64,000 nt of DNA from Rhopalosiphum padi (lineage: Eukaryota > Arthropoda > Insecta > Hemiptera > Aphididae), in NCBI RefSeq assembly GCF_020882245.1, contig NC_083599.1, positions 53,160,748 through 53,224,747 of the forward strand. Reading direction: 5' to 3'. The position numbers and the translations under genes are program-made. Positions 40,612 through 55,593 of the stretch are shown piece after piece (within the stretch, counting starts at the first letter, position 1; every line of letters starts with the position of its first letter). The notes beneath the pieces are model-generated. The model did not search any database, was not told the DNA's origin, and saw only the letters and a program-made list of their open reading frames with translations.

Positions 40612-42543
40612 TATTATTTGCTTAATATAATGATCAGGGTTTTTTGAAACTAATTTTATGTTATACTACTATTAATTGACTAACGATTACATTCTATATT
40701 CATTTCACATACATTGCATAAAACCATTATTATTATCAGAATCTTCTAGTCCATTGTTTAATGTAGGATGTTGATACTTTCCCAAGTTGTAGGAATGTGA
40801 ATTCCCGTCTCAGCATGCATCAAGTGATCTGCTGTACTACCATCTGAAAAAATGTAGTCGGTTAAATATGTATAATAGTTGTAGGATAAAATGTCACTAA
40901 TACATGCCATAATTAAAACGAAAATCTTTATATTACAACTAGTACAGGAATACACTGAGCAATTCAGAAATGGAAATAGTCAAACAAAAACTAACACACA
41001 AACTTCATTCTTATTACAACATTTGTGAAAGCAGTTTGCAGTTGAAACTTAAATACTAATACGAATGTAAAACTGCAAATAGATATGAAATATAAATATA
41101 TAACAGATGATAAGATATAATAATTTTGATAAGACAAAAAAGATCGTACATATCTACTAGAATGTTTTGTTGGATTTGAATGTAAAATAAGTGTTTATAA
41201 AGAATACACTTGTACAATAACTTAAACTTGCTGTTTTTTTAATAGACTATGACATAACTGTACCTCAAAAATAATACTGATTTGAACATAAATATATCGA
41301 ATCATTATTGAATAAAAGTACCGTAAAGCATCTAATAAAACTAGACGATTTAAATTACAATACTTTGGATTATGGTTTAAGGAAAACCTAATTATGAAAA
41401 AAACGCAGAAATAATAAAAAAAGATTTTTAAAACTGAGGCATATTTTAAGAATGAAAAGTAAAAGCTCATTTTGATTACCAATACTATATTCATATTTTT
41501 AACAAATTTAAATTGATACACTACTATTAATTTACTATCAATTACATTTTATATTCATTACAACTACATTGCATAAAATCATTATTATTATCAGAATCTT
41601 CAAGTCCATGTTCAATGTGGGATGTTGAAACTTTCCCAAATTCCGAAAATGTTAATAAATGTCTCAGCATGCCTTGAGTGATCTACTATAATACTGCCAT
41701 CTAAAAAAAAAATAGTCATATAAATATGTATAATGGTTGGAGAAATTATAATAATGATGATTGATGAGCAAAAAAAGATAATAAAAATCTACCAGAGTGT
41801 TGTGTTGAATATTAATGAAAAAAAAATGTATAAAAAAAATATACTTGTACAATAACTTAAACTTGCTGATTTTTAATATGAAAAAAATATGAATTTTTAA
41901 TAGTTGTATAAATCATTATGTAAAACTATGTTTTATAGTGTTTATGATGTATCAGCTTCAATGCAATACATGAATGTTAATGATGGTAAATAAGAAACAT
42001 TTTTACAATCTAGTAGTAAAGGTTTTAAGACACTAACATGAGAAGTGAGTGTTTTATAAGATGCTAAAAATATGAATTTGTTATATTTGTATAAATTATT
42101 ATGTAAAAGCATGCTTCATAGTGTTTATGCAGTGTCATCTTAAATGAAATACATGAATGTTAATGATGGTAAATAAGAAACATTTTTACAATCTAGTAGT
42201 AAAGGTTTTAAGACACTAACATGAAAATTGAGTGTTTTATAAGATGCTAAAAATATGAATTTGGTATATTTGTATAAATAATTATGTAAAAGCATGCTTC
42301 ATAGTGTTTATGCAGTGTCATCTTAAATGAAATATCTGAATGTTAATAATGGTAAATAAGAATCATTTTTACAATCTAGTAGTAAAGGTTTTAAGACACT
42401 AACATGAGAATTGAATGTTTTATAAGCAGCTAAAAATATGAATTTGCTATATGTGTATAAATTATTATGTAAAAGCATGCTTCATAGTGTTTATGCAGTG
42501 TCATCTTAAATGAAATATATGAATGTTTTTAATGGTAAATAAG
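40612..42543. repeat. Unit 17, four monomers, alpha monomer missing
   Basis: Length is 1932 bp. The half-A frame is at 40758-40955 with Arg-to-Cys and Glu-to-Gly changes. Half B joins directly to a beta-type monomer at about 41880 (ATATGAATTTTTAATAG); the alpha monomer that normally comes first is absent. A 99-codon minus-strand frame at 41222-41521 is created by point changes and is unique to this copy. Confidence 0.9.
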
Positions 42544-44659
42544 TATTATTTGCTTAATATAATGATCAGGGTTTTTTGAAACTAATTTTATGTTATACTA
42601 CTATTAATTGACTAACGATTACATTCTATATTCATTTCACATACATTGCATAAAACCATTATTATTATCAGAATCTTCTAGTCCATTGTTTAATGTAGGA
42701 TGTTGATACTTTCCCAAGTTGTAGGAATGTGAATTTCCGTCTCAGCATGCATCAAGTGATCTGCTGTACTACCATCTGAAAAAATGTAGTCGGTTAAATA
42801 TGTATAATAGTTGTAGGATAAAATGTCACTAATACATGCCATAATTAAAACGAAAATCTTTATATTACAACTAGTACGGGAATACACTGAGCAATTCAGA
42901 AATGGAAATAGTCAAACAAAAACTAACACACAAACTTCATTCTTATTACAACATTTGTGAAAGCAGTTTGCAGTTGAAACTTAAATACTAATACGAATGT
43001 AAAACTGCAAATAGATATGAAATATAAATTTATAACAGATGATAAGATATAATAATTTTGATAAGACAAAAAAGATCGTACATATCTACTAGAATGTTTT
43101 GTTGGATTTCAATGTAAAATAAGTGTTTATAAAGAATACACTTGTACAATAACTTAAACTTGCTGTTTTTTTAATTAGACTATGACATAACTGTACCTCA
43201 AAAATAATACTGATTTGAACATAAATATATCGAATCATTATTGAATAAAAGTACCGTAAAGCATCTAATAAAACTAGACGATTTAAATTACAATACTTTG
43301 GATTATGGTTTAATGAAAACCTAATTATGAAAAAAACGCAGAAATAATAAAAAAAGATTTTTAAAACTGAGGCATATTTTAAGAATGAAAATTAAAAGCT
43401 CATTTTGATTACCAATACTATATTCATATTTTTTAACAAATTTCAATTGATACACTACTATTAATTTACTATCAATTACATTTTATATTCATTACAAGTA
43501 CATTGCATAAAATCATTATTATTATCAGAATCTTCAAGTCCATGTTCAATGTGGGATGTTGAAACTTTCCCAAATTCCGAAAATGTTAATAAATGTCTCA
43601 GCATGCCTTGAGTGATCTACTATAATACTGCCATCTAAAAAAAAAATAGTCATATAAAAATGTATAATGGTTGGAGAAATTATAATAATGATGATTGATG
43701 AGCAAAAAAAGATAATAAAAATCTACCAGAGTGTTGTGTTGAATATTAATGAAAAAAAAATGTATAAAAAAAATATACTTGTACAATAACTTAAACTTGC
43801 TGATTTTTAATATGAAAAAAATATAAATTTGTAATATTTGTATTAATTATTATGTAAAAGGATGCTTCATAGTGTTTATGCAGTGTCATCTTAAATGAAA
43901 TATATGAATGTTAATAATGGTAAATAAGAATCATTTTTACAATCTAGTAGTAAAGGTTTTAAGACACTAACATGAGAATTGAATGTTTTATAAGCAGCTA
44001 AAAATATGAATTTTTACTAGTTGTATAAATCATTATGTAAAACTATGTTTTATAGTGTTTATGATGTATCAGCTTCAATGCAATACATGAATGTTAATGA
44101 TGGTAAATAAGAAACATTTTTACAATCTAGTAGTAAAGGTTTTAAGACACTAACATGAGAATTGAGTGTTTTATAAGATGCTAAAAATATGAATTTGTTA
44201 TATTTGTATAAATAATTATGTAAAAGCATGCTTCATAGTGTTTATGCAGTGTCATCTTAAATGAAATATCTGAATGTTAATAATGGTAAATAAGAAACAT
44301 TTTTACAATCTAGTAGTAAAGGTTTTAAGACACTAACATGAGAATTGAGTGTTTTATAAGATGCTAAAAATATGAATTTGTTATATTTGTATAAATTATT
44401 ATGTAAAAGCATGCTTCATACTGTTTATGAAGTATCAGCTTCAATGCAATACATGAATGTTAATAATGGTAAATAAGAATCATTTTTACATCTAGTAGTA
44501 AAGGTTTTAAGACACTAACATGAGAATTGAATGTTTTATAAGCAGCTAAAAATATGAATTTGTTATATGTGTATAAATTATTATGTAAAAGCATGCTTCA
44601 TAGTGTTTATGCAGTGTCATCTTAAATGAAATATATGAATGTTTTTAATGGTAAATAAG
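42544..44659. repeat. Unit 18, five monomers
   Basis: Length is 2116 bp. The half-A frame is at 42690-42887. The first monomer is gamma-like with GTAAAAGGATGC. The fourth-to-fifth monomer interval has a 1-bp deletion (TTTTTACATCTAG). Both features are shared with unit 19. Confidence 0.9.
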
Positions 44660-46775
44660 TATTATTTGCTTAATATAATGATCAGGGTTTTTTGAAACTA
44701 ATTTTATGTTATACTACTATTAATTGACTAACGATTACATTCTATATTCATTTCACATACATTGCATAAAACCATTATTATTATCAGAATCTTCTAGTCC
44801 ATTGTTTAATGTAGGATGTTGATACTTTCCCAAGTTGTAGGAATGTGAATTTCCGTCTCAATATGCATCAAGTGATCTGCTGTACTACCATCTGAAAAAA
44901 TGTAGTCGGTTAAATATGTATAATAGTTGTAGGATAAAATGTCACTAATACATGCCATAATTAAAACGAAAATCTTTATATTACAACTAGTACGGGAATA
45001 CACTGAGCAATTCAGAAATGGAAATAGTCAAACAAAAACTAACACACAAACTTCATTCTTATTACAACATTTGTGAAAGCAGTTTGCAGTTGAAACTTAA
45101 ATACTAATACGAATGTAAAACTGCAAATAGATATGAAATATAAATTTATAACAGATGATAAGATATAATAATTTTGATAAGACAAAAAAGATCATACATA
45201 TCTACTAGAATGTTTTGTTGGATTTCAATGTAAAATAAGTGTTTATAAAGAATACACTTGTACAATAACTTAAACTTGCTGTTTTTTTAATTAGACTATG
45301 ACATAACTGTACCTCAAAAATAATACTGATTTGAACATAAATATATCGAATCATTATTGAATAAAAGTACCGTAAAGCATCTAATAAAACTAGACGATTT
45401 AAATTACAATACTTTGGATTATGGTTTAATGAAAACCTAATTATGAAAAAAACGCAGAAATAATAAAAAAAGATTTTTAAAACTGAGGCATATTTTAAGA
45501 ATGAAAATTAAAAGCTCATTTTGATTACCAATACTATATTCATATTTTTTAACAAATTTCAATTGATACACTACTATTAATTTACTATCAATTACATTTT
45601 ATATTCATTACAAGTACATTGCATAAAATCATTATTATTATCAGAATCTTCAAGTCCATGTTCAATGTGGGATGTTGAAACTTTCCCAAATTCCGAAAAT
45701 GTTAATAAATGTCTCAGCATGCCTTGAGTGATCTACTATAATACTGCCATCTAAAAAAAAAATAGTCATATAAAAATGTATAATGGTTGGAGAAATTATA
45801 ATAATGATGATTGATGAGCAAAAAAAGATAATAAAAATCTACCAGAGTGTTGTGTTGAATATTAATGAAAAAAAAATGTATAAAAAAAATATACTTGTAC
45901 AATAACTTAAACTTGCTGATTTTTAATATGAAAAAAATATAAATTTGTAATATTTGTATTAATTATTATGTAAAAGGATGCTTCATAGTGTTTATGCAGT
46001 GTCATCTTAAATGAAATATATGAATGTTAATAATGGTAAATAAGAATCATTTTTACAATCTAGTAGTAAAGGTTTTAAGACACTAACATGAGAATTGAAT
46101 GTTTTATAAGCAGCTAAAAATATGAATTTTTACTAGTTGTATAAATCATTATGTAAAACTATGTTTTATAGTGTTTATGATGTATCAGCTTCAATGCAAT
46201 ACATGAATGTTAATGATGGTAAATAAGAAACATTTTTACAATCTAGTAGTAAAGGTTTTAAGACACTAACATGAGAATTGAGTGTTTTATAAGATGCTAA
46301 AAATATGAATTTGTTATATTTGTATAAATAATTATGTAAAAGCATGCTTCATAGTGTTTATGCAGTGTCATCTTAAATGAAATATCTGAATGTTAATAAT
46401 GGTAAATAAGAAACATTTTTACAATCTAGTAGTAAAGGTTTTAAGACACTAACATGAGAATTGAGTGTTTTATAAGATGCTAAAAATATGAATTTGTTAT
46501 ATTTGTATAAATTATTATGTAAAAGCATGCTTCATACTGTTTATGAAGTATCAGCTTCAATGCAATACATGAATGTTAATAATGGTAAATAAGAATCATT
46601 TTTACATCTAGTAGTAAAGGTTTTAAGACACTAACATGAGAATTGAATGTTTTATAAGCAGCTAAAAATATGAATTTGTTATATGTGTATAAATTATTAT
46701 GTAAAAGCATGCTTCATAGTGTTTATGCAGTGTCATCTTAAATGAAATATATGAATGTTTTTAATGGTAAATAAG
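44660..46775. repeat. Unit 19, five monomers, near-copy of unit 18
   Basis: Length is 2116 bp, the same as unit 18, with identical monomer order and the same 1-bp deletion. The half-A frame is at 44806-45003 and has a private Ala-to-Ile change (CTCAATATGC). Confidence 0.92.
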
Positions 46776-49070
46776 TATTATTTGCTTAATATAATGATCA
46801 GGGTTTTTTGAAACTAATTTTATGTTATACTACTATTAATTGACTAACGATTACATTCTATATTCATTTCACATACATTGCATAAAACCATTATTATTAT
46901 CAGAATCTTCTAGTCCATTGTTTAATGTAGGATGTTGATACTTTCCCAAGTTGTAGGAATGTGAATTTCCGTCTCAGCATGCATCAAGTGATCTGCTGTA
47001 CTACCATCTGAAAAAATGTAGTCGGTTAAATATGTATAATAGTTGTAGGATAAAATGTCACTAATACATGCCATAATTAAAACGAAAATCTTTATATTAC
47101 AACTAGTACGGGAATACACTGAGCAATTCAGAAATGGAAATAGTCAAACAAAAACTAACACACAAACTTCATTCTTATTACAACATTTGTGAAAGCAGTT
47201 TGCAGTTGAAACTTAAATACTAATACGAATGTAAAACTGCAAATAGATATGAAATATAAATTTATAACAGATGATAAGATATAATAATTTTGATAAGACA
47301 AAAAAGATCGTACATATCTACTAGAATGTTTTGTTGGATTTCAATGTAAAATAAGTGTTTATAAAGAATACACTTGTACAATAACTTAAACTTGCTGTTT
47401 TTTTAATAGACTATGACATAACTGTACCTCAAAAATAATACTGATTTGAACATAAATATATCGAATCATTATTGAATAAAAGTACCGTAAAGCATCTAAT
47501 AAAACTAGACGATTTAAATTACAATACTATGGATTATGGTTTAATGAAAACCTAATTATGAAAAAAACGCAGAAATAATAAAAAAAGATTTTTAAAACTG
47601 AGGCATATTTTAAGAATGAAAATTAAAGCTCATTTTGATTACCAATACTATATTCATATTTTTAACAAATTTAAATTGATACACTACTAGTAATTTACTA
47701 TCAATTACATTTTATATTCATTACAACTACATTGCATAAAATCATTATTATTATCAGAATCTTCAAGTCCATGTTCAATGTGGGATGTTGAAACTTTCCC
47801 AAATTCCGAAAATGTTAATAAATGTCTCAGCATGCCTTGAGTGATCTACTATAATACTGCCATCTAAAAAAAAAATAGTCATATAATTATGTATAATGGT
47901 TGGAGATATTATAATAATGATGATTGATGAGCAAAAAAAGATAATAAGAATCTACCAGAGTGTTGTGTTGAATATTAATGAAAAAAAAATGTATAAAAAA
48001 ATATACTTGTACAATAACTTAAACTTGCTGATTTTTAATATGAAAAAAATATAAATTTGTAATATTTGTATTAATTATTATGTAAAACCATGCTTCATAC
48101 TGTTTATGAAGTATCAGCTTCAATGCAATACATGAATGTTAATAATGGTAAATAAGAATCATTTTTACAATCTAGTAGTAAAGGTTTTACGACACTAACA
48201 TGAGAATTGAGTGTTTTATAAGCAGCTAAAAATATGAATTTGTAATATTTGTATAAATTATTATGTAAAAGCATGCTTCATAGTGTTTATGCAGTGTCAT
48301 CTTAAATGAAATATATGAATGTTAATAATGGTAAATAAGAATCATTTTTACAATCTAGTAGTAAAGGTTTTAAGACACTAACATGAGAAGTGAGTGTTTT
48401 ATAAGATGCTAAAAATATGAATTTGTTATATTTGTATAAACTATTATGTAAAAGCATGCTTCATAGTGTTTATGCAGTGTCATCTTAAATGAAATACATG
48501 AATGTTAATGATGGTAAATAAGAAACATTTTTACAATCTAGTAGTAAAGGTTTTAAGACACTAACATGAGAAGTGAGTGTTTTATAAGATGCTAAAAATA
48601 TGAATTTTTACTAGTTGTATAAATCATTATGTAAAACTATGTTTTATAGTGTTTATGATGTATCAGCTTCAATGCAATACATGAATGTTAATGATGGTAA
48701 ATAAGAAACATTTTTACAATCTAGTAGTAAAGGTTTTAAGACACTAACATGAGAATTGAGTGTTTTATAAGATGCTAAAAATATGAATTTGTTATATTTG
48801 TATAAATTATTATGTAAAAGCATGCTTCATACTGTTTATGAAGTATCAGCTTCAATGCAATACATGAATGTTAATAATGGTAAATAAGAATCATTTTTAC
48901 ATCTAGTAGTAAAGGTTTTAAGACACTAACATGAGAATTGAATGTTTTATAAGCAGCTAAAAATATGAATTTGTTATATGTGTATAAATTATTATGTAAA
49001 AGCATGCTTCATAGTGTTTATGCAGTGTCATCTTAAATGAAATATATGAATGTTTTTAATGGTAAATAAG
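46776..49070. repeat. Unit 20, six monomers
   Basis: Length is 2295 bp. The half-A frame is at 46922-47119. It shares a 2-nt deletion (AAAATTAAAGCTC), CTACTAGTAATTTAC, ATAATTATGTA, GGAGATATTAT and TTTTACGACAC with unit 21. Confidence 0.9.
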
Positions 49071-51366
49071 TATTATTTGCTTAATATAATGATCAGGGTT
49101 TTTTGAAACTAATTTTATGTTATACTACTATTAATTGACTAACGATTACATTCTATATTCATTTCACATACATTGCATAAAACCATTATTATTATCAGAA
49201 TCTTCTAGTCCATTGTTTAATGTAGGATGTTGATACTTTCCCAAGTTGTAGGAATGTGAATTTCCGTCTCAGCATGCATCAAGTGATCTGCTGTACTACC
49301 ATCTGAAAAAATGTAGTCGGTTAAATATGTATAATAGTTGTAGGATAAAATGTCACTAATACATGCCATAATTAAAACGAAAATCTTTATATTACAACTA
49401 GTACGGGAATACACTGAGCAATTCAGAAATGGAAATAGTCAAACAAAAACTAACACACAAACTTCATTCTTATTACAACATTTGTGAAAGCAGTTTGCAG
49501 TTGAAACTTAAATACTAATACGAATGTAAAACTGCAAATAGATATGAAATATAAATATATAACAGATGATAAGATATAATAATTTTGATAAGACAAAAAA
49601 GATCGTACATATCTACTAGAATGTTTTGTTGGATTTCAATGTAAAATAAGTGTTTATAAAGAATACACTTGTACAATAACTTAAACTTGCTGTTTTTTTA
49701 ATAGACTATGACATAACTGTACCTCAAAAATAATACTGATTTGAACATAAATATATCGAATCATTATTGAATAAAAGTACCGTAAAGCATCTAATAAAAC
49801 TAGACGATTTAAATTACAATACTATGGATTATGGTTTAATGAAAACCTAATTATGAAAAAAACGCTGAAATAATAAAAAAAGATTTTTAAAACTGAGGCA
49901 TATTTTAAGAATGAAAATTAAAGCTCATTTTGATTACCAATACTATATTCATATTTTTAACAAATTTAAATTGATACACTACTAGTAATTTACTATCAAT
50001 TACATTTTATATTCATTACAACTACATTGCATAAAATCATTATTATTATCAGAATCTTCAAGTCCATGTTCAATGTGGGATGTTGAAACTTTCCCAAATT
50101 CCGAAAATGTTAATAAATGTCTCAGCATGCCTTGAGTGATCTACTATAATACTGCCATCTAAAAAAAAAATAGTCATATAATTATGTATAATGGTTGGAG
50201 ATATTATAATAATGATGATTGATGAGCAAAAAAAGATAATAAGAATCTACCAGAGTGTTGTGTTGAATATTAATGAAAAAAAAATGTATAAAAAAATATA
50301 CTTGTACAATAACTTAAACTTGCTGATTTTTAATATGAAAAAAATATAAATTTGTAATATTTGTATTAATTATTATGTAAAACCATGCTTCATACTGTTT
50401 ATGAAGTATCAGCTTCAATGCAATACATGAATGTTAATAATGGTAAATAAGAATCATTTTTACAATCTAGTAGTAAAGGTTTTACGACACTAACATGAGA
50501 ATTGAGTGTTTTATAAGCAGCTAAAAATATGAATTTGTAATATTTGTATAAATTATTATGTAAAAGCATGCTTCATAGTGTTTATGCAGTGTCATCTTAA
50601 ATGAAATATATGAATGTTAATAATGGTAAATAAGAATCATTTTTACAATCTAGTAGTAAAGGTTTTAAGACACTAACATGAGAAGTGAGTGTTTTATAAG
50701 ATGCTAAAAATATGAATTTGTTATATTTGTATAAACTATTATGTAAAAGCATGCTTCATAGTGTTTATGCAGTGTCATCTTAAATGAAATACATGAATGT
50801 TAATGATGGTAAATAAGAAACATTTTTACAATCTAGTAGTAAAGGTTTTAAGACACTAACATGAGAAGTGAGTGTTTTATAAGATGCTAAAAATATAAAT
50901 GTGTTATATTTGTATAAATTATTATGTAAAAGCATGCTTCATAGTGTTTATGCAGTGTCATCTTAAATGAAATACATGAATGTTAATGATGGTAAATAAG
51001 AAACATTTTTACAATCTAGTAGTAAAGGTTTTAAGACACTAACATGAGAAGTGAGTGTTTTATAAGATGCTAAAAATATAAATTTGTTATATTTGTATAA
51101 ATTATTATGTAAAAGCATGCTTCATAGTGTTTATGCAGTGTCATCTTAAATGAAATACATGAATGTTAATAATGGTAAATAAGAATCATTTTTACAATCT
51201 AGTAGTAAAGGTTTTAAGACACTAACATGAGAATTGAATGTTTTATAAGCAGCTAAAAATATGAATTTGTTATATGTGTATAAATTATTATGTAAAAGCA
51301 TGCTTCATAGTGTTTATGCAGTGTCATCTTAAATGAAATATATGAATGTTTTTAATGGTAAATAAG
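49071..51366. repeat. Unit 21, six monomers, near-copy of unit 20
   Basis: Length is 2296 bp. The half-A frame is at 49217-49414. The core and first three monomers match unit 20. The fourth and fifth monomers differ (AAAATATAAATGTG, AAAATATAAATTTG), so only part of the block was copied together. ACGCTGAAAT near 49861 is private. Confidence 0.9.
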
Positions 51367-53113
51367 TATTATTTGCTTAATATAATGATCAGGGTTTTTT
51401 GAAACTAATTTTATGTTATACTACTATTAATTGACTAACGATTACATTCTATATTCATTTCACATACATTGCATAAAACCATTATTATTATCAGAATCTT
51501 CTAGTCCATTGTTTAATGTAGGATGTTGATACTTTCCCAAGTTGTAGGAATGTGAATTTCCGTCTCAGCATGCATCAAGTGATCTGCTGTACTACCATCT
51601 GAAAAAATGTAGTCGGTTAAATATGTATAATAGTTGTAGGATAAAATGTCACTAATACATGCCATAATTAAAACGAAAATCTTTATATTACAACTAGTAC
51701 GGGAATACACTGAGCAATTCAGAAATGGAAATAGTCAAACAAAAACTAACACACAAACTTCATTCTTATTACAACATTTGTGAAAGCAGTTTGCAGTTGA
51801 AACTTAAATACTAATACGAATGTAAAACTGCAAATAGATATGAAATATAAATATATAACAGATGATAAGATATAATAATTTTGATAAGACAAAAAAGATC
51901 GTACATATCTACTAGAATGTTTTGTTGGATTTCAATGTAAAATAAGTGTTTATAAAGAATACACTTGTACAATAACTTAAACTTGCTGTTTTTTTAATAG
52001 ACTATGACATAACTGTACCTCAAAAATAATACTGATTTGAACATAAATATATCGAATCATTATTAAATAAAAGTACCGTAAAGCATCTAATAAAACTAGA
52101 CGATTTAAATTACAATACTATGGATTATGGTTTAATGAAAACCTAATTATGAAAAAAACGCAGAAATAATAAAAAAAGATTTTTAAAACTGAGGCATATT
52201 TTAAGAATGAAAATTAAAGCTCATTTTGATTACCAATACTATATTCATATTTTTAACAAATTTAAATTGATACACTACTAGTAATTTACTATCAATTACA
52301 TTTTATATTCATTACAACTACATTGCATAAAATCATTATTATTATCAGAATCTTCAAGTCCATGTTCAATGTGGGATGTTGAAACTTTCCCAAATTCCGA
52401 AAATGTTAATAAATGTCTCAGCATGCCTTGAGTGATCTACTATAATACTGCCATCTAAAAAAAAAATAGTCATATAATTATGTATAATGGTTGGAGATAT
52501 TATAATAATGATGATTGATGAGCAAAAAAAGATAATAAGAATCTACCAGAGTGTTGTGTTGAATATTAATGAAAAAAAAATGTATAAAAAAATATACTTG
52601 TACAATAACTTAAACTTGCTGATTTTTAATATGAAAAAAATATAAATTTGTAATATTTGTATTAATTATTATGTAAAACCATGCTTCATACTGTTTATGA
52701 AGTATCAGCTTCAATGCAATACATGAATGTTAATAATGGTAAATAAGAATCATTTTTACAATCTAGTAGTAAAGGTTTTAAGACACTAACATGAGAATTG
52801 AATGTTTTATAAGCAGCTAAAAATATGAATTTGTAATATTTGTATAAATTATTATGTAAAAGCATGCTTCATAGTGTTTATGCAGTGTCATCTTAAATGA
52901 AATATATGAATGTTAATAATGGTAAATAAGAATCATTTTTACAATCTAGTAGTAAAGGTTTTAAGACACTAACATGAGAAGTGAGTGTTTTATAAGATGC
53001 TAAAAATATGAATTTGTTATATGTGTATAAATTATTATGTAAAAGCATGCTTCATAGTGTTTATGCAGTGTCATCTTAAATGAAATATATGAATGTTTTT
53101 AATGGTAAATAAG
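51367..53113. repeat. Unit 22, three monomers
   Basis: Length is 1747 bp. The half-A frame is at 51513-51710. ATTATTAAATAAAAG near 52060 is shared only with unit 26, which also has three monomers in the same order. The half-B markers are those of units 20 and 21. Confidence 0.9.
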
Positions 53114-55593
53114 TATTATTTGCTTAATATAATGATCAGGGTTTTTTGAAACTAATTTTATGTTATACTACTATTAATTGACTAACGATTACATTCTATA
53201 TTCATTTCACATACATTGCATAAAACCATTATTATTATCAGAATCTTCTAGTCCATTGTTTAATGTAGGATGTTGATACTTTCCCAAGTTGTAGGAATGT
53301 GAATTTCCGTCTCAGCATGCATCAAGTGATCTGCTGTACTACCATCTGAAAAAATGTAGTCGGTTAAATATGTATAATAGTTGTAGGATAAAATGTCACT
53401 AATACATGCCATAATTAAAACGAAAATCTTTATATTACAACTAGTACGGGAATACACTGAGCAATTCAGAAATGGAAATAGTCAAACAAAAACTAACACA
53501 CAAACTTCATTCTTATTACAACATTTGTGAAAGCAGTTTGCAGTTGAAACTTAAATACTAATACGAATGTAAAACTGCAAATAGATATGAAATATAAATT
53601 TATAACAGATGATAAGATATAATAATTTTGATAAGACAAAAAAGATCGTACATATCTACTAGAATGTTTTGTTGGATTTGAATGTAAAATAAGTGTTTAT
53701 AAAGAATACACTTGTACAATAACTTAAACTTGCTGTTTTTTTAATAGACTATGACATAACTGTACCTCAAAAATAATACTGATTTGAAAATAAATATATC
53801 GAATCATTATTGAATAAAAGTACCGTAAAGCATCTAATAAAACTAGACGATTTAAATTACAATACTTTGGATTATGGTTTAATGAAAACCTAATTATGAA
53901 AAAAACGCAGAAATAATAAAAAAAGATTTTTAAAACTGAGGCATATTTTAAGAATAAAAATTAAAAGCTCATTTTGATTACCAATACTATATTCATATTT
54001 TTAACAAATTTAAATTGATACACTATTATTAATTTACTATCAATTACATTTTATATTCATTACAACTACATTGCATAAAATCATTATTATTATCAGAATC
54101 TTCAAGTCCATGTTCAATGTGGGATGTTGAAACTTTCCCAAATTCCGAAAATGTTAATAAATGTCTCAGCATGCCTTGAGTGATCTACTATAATACTGCC
54201 ATCTAAAAAAAAAATAGTCATATAATTATGTATAATGGTTGGAGATATTATAATAATGATGATTGATGAGCAAAAAAAGATAATAAGAATCTACCAGAGT
54301 GTTGTGTTGAATATTAATGAAAAAAAAATGTATAAAAAAATATACTTGTACAATAACTTAAACTTGCTGATTTTTAATATGAAAAAAATATAAATTTGTA
54401 ATATTTGTATTAATTATTATGTAAAACCATGCTTCATACTGTTTATGAAGTATCAGCTTCAATGCAATACATGAATGTTAATAATGGTAAAAAAGAATCA
54501 TTTTTACAATCTAGTAGTAAAGGTTTTAAGACACTAACATGAGAATTGAGTGTTTTATAAGCAGCTAAAAATATGAATTTGTAATATTTGTATAAATTAT
54601 TATGTAAAAGCATGCTTCATAGTTTTTATGCAGTGTCATCTTAAATGAAATATATGAATGTTAATAATGGTAAATAAGAATCATTTTTACAATCTAGTAG
54701 TAAAGGTTTTAAGACACTAACATGAGAATTGAATGTTTTATAAGCAGCTAAAAATATGAATTTTTAATAGTTGTATAAATCATTATGTAAAACTATGTTT
54801 TATAGTGTTTATGATGTATCAGCTTCAATGCAATACATGAATGTTAATGATGGTAAATAAGAAACATTTTTACAATCTAGTAGTAAAGGTTTTAAGACAC
54901 TAACATGAGAATTGAGTGTTTTATAAGATGCTAAAAATATGAATTTGTTATATTTGTATAAATAATTATGTAAAAGCATGCTTCATAGTGTTTATGCAGT
55001 GTCATCTTAAATGAAATATCTGAATGTTAATAATGGTAAATAAGAATCATTTTTACAATCTAGTAGTAAAGGTTTTAAGACACTAACATGAGAATTGAAT
55101 GTTTTATAAGCAGCTAAAAATATGAATTTGTAATATTTGTATAAATTATTATGTAAAAGCATGCTTCATAGTGTTTATGCAGTGTCATCTTAAATGAAAT
55201 ATATGAATGTTAATAATGGTAAATAAGAATCATTTTTACAATCTAGTAGTAAAGGTTTTAAGACACTAACATGAGAATTGAATGTTTTATCAGCAGCTAA
55301 AAATATGAATTTGTTATATTTGTATAAATTATTATGTAAAAGCATGCTTCATACTGTTTATGAAGTATCAGCTTCAATGCAATACATGAATGTTAATAAT
55401 GGTAAATAAGAATCATTTTTACAATCTAGTAGTAAAGGTTTTAAGACACTAACATGAGAATTGAATGTTTTATCAGCAGCTAAAAATATGAATTTGTTAT
55501 ATGTGTATAAATTATAATGTAAAAGCATGCTTCATAGTGTTTATGCAGTGTCATCTTAAATGAAATATATGAATGTTTTTAATGGTAAATAAG
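53114..55593. repeat. Unit 23, seven monomers
   Basis: Length is 2480 bp. The half-A frame is at 53260-53457. Private changes are TTTGAAAATAAAT, AAGAATAAAAATT and GGTAAAAAAG. Half B has the ATAATTATG and GAGATATTAT markers of units 20-22, while half A resembles other units. Confidence 0.9.

Noticed and set aside
41222..41521. 99-codon minus-strand frame, the longest in the window
   Set aside because: It is open in unit 17 only, because of local point changes (AAGGAAAACC, AAAAGTAAAAG). The homologous sequence in all other units is interrupted, and composition is simply AT-rich.
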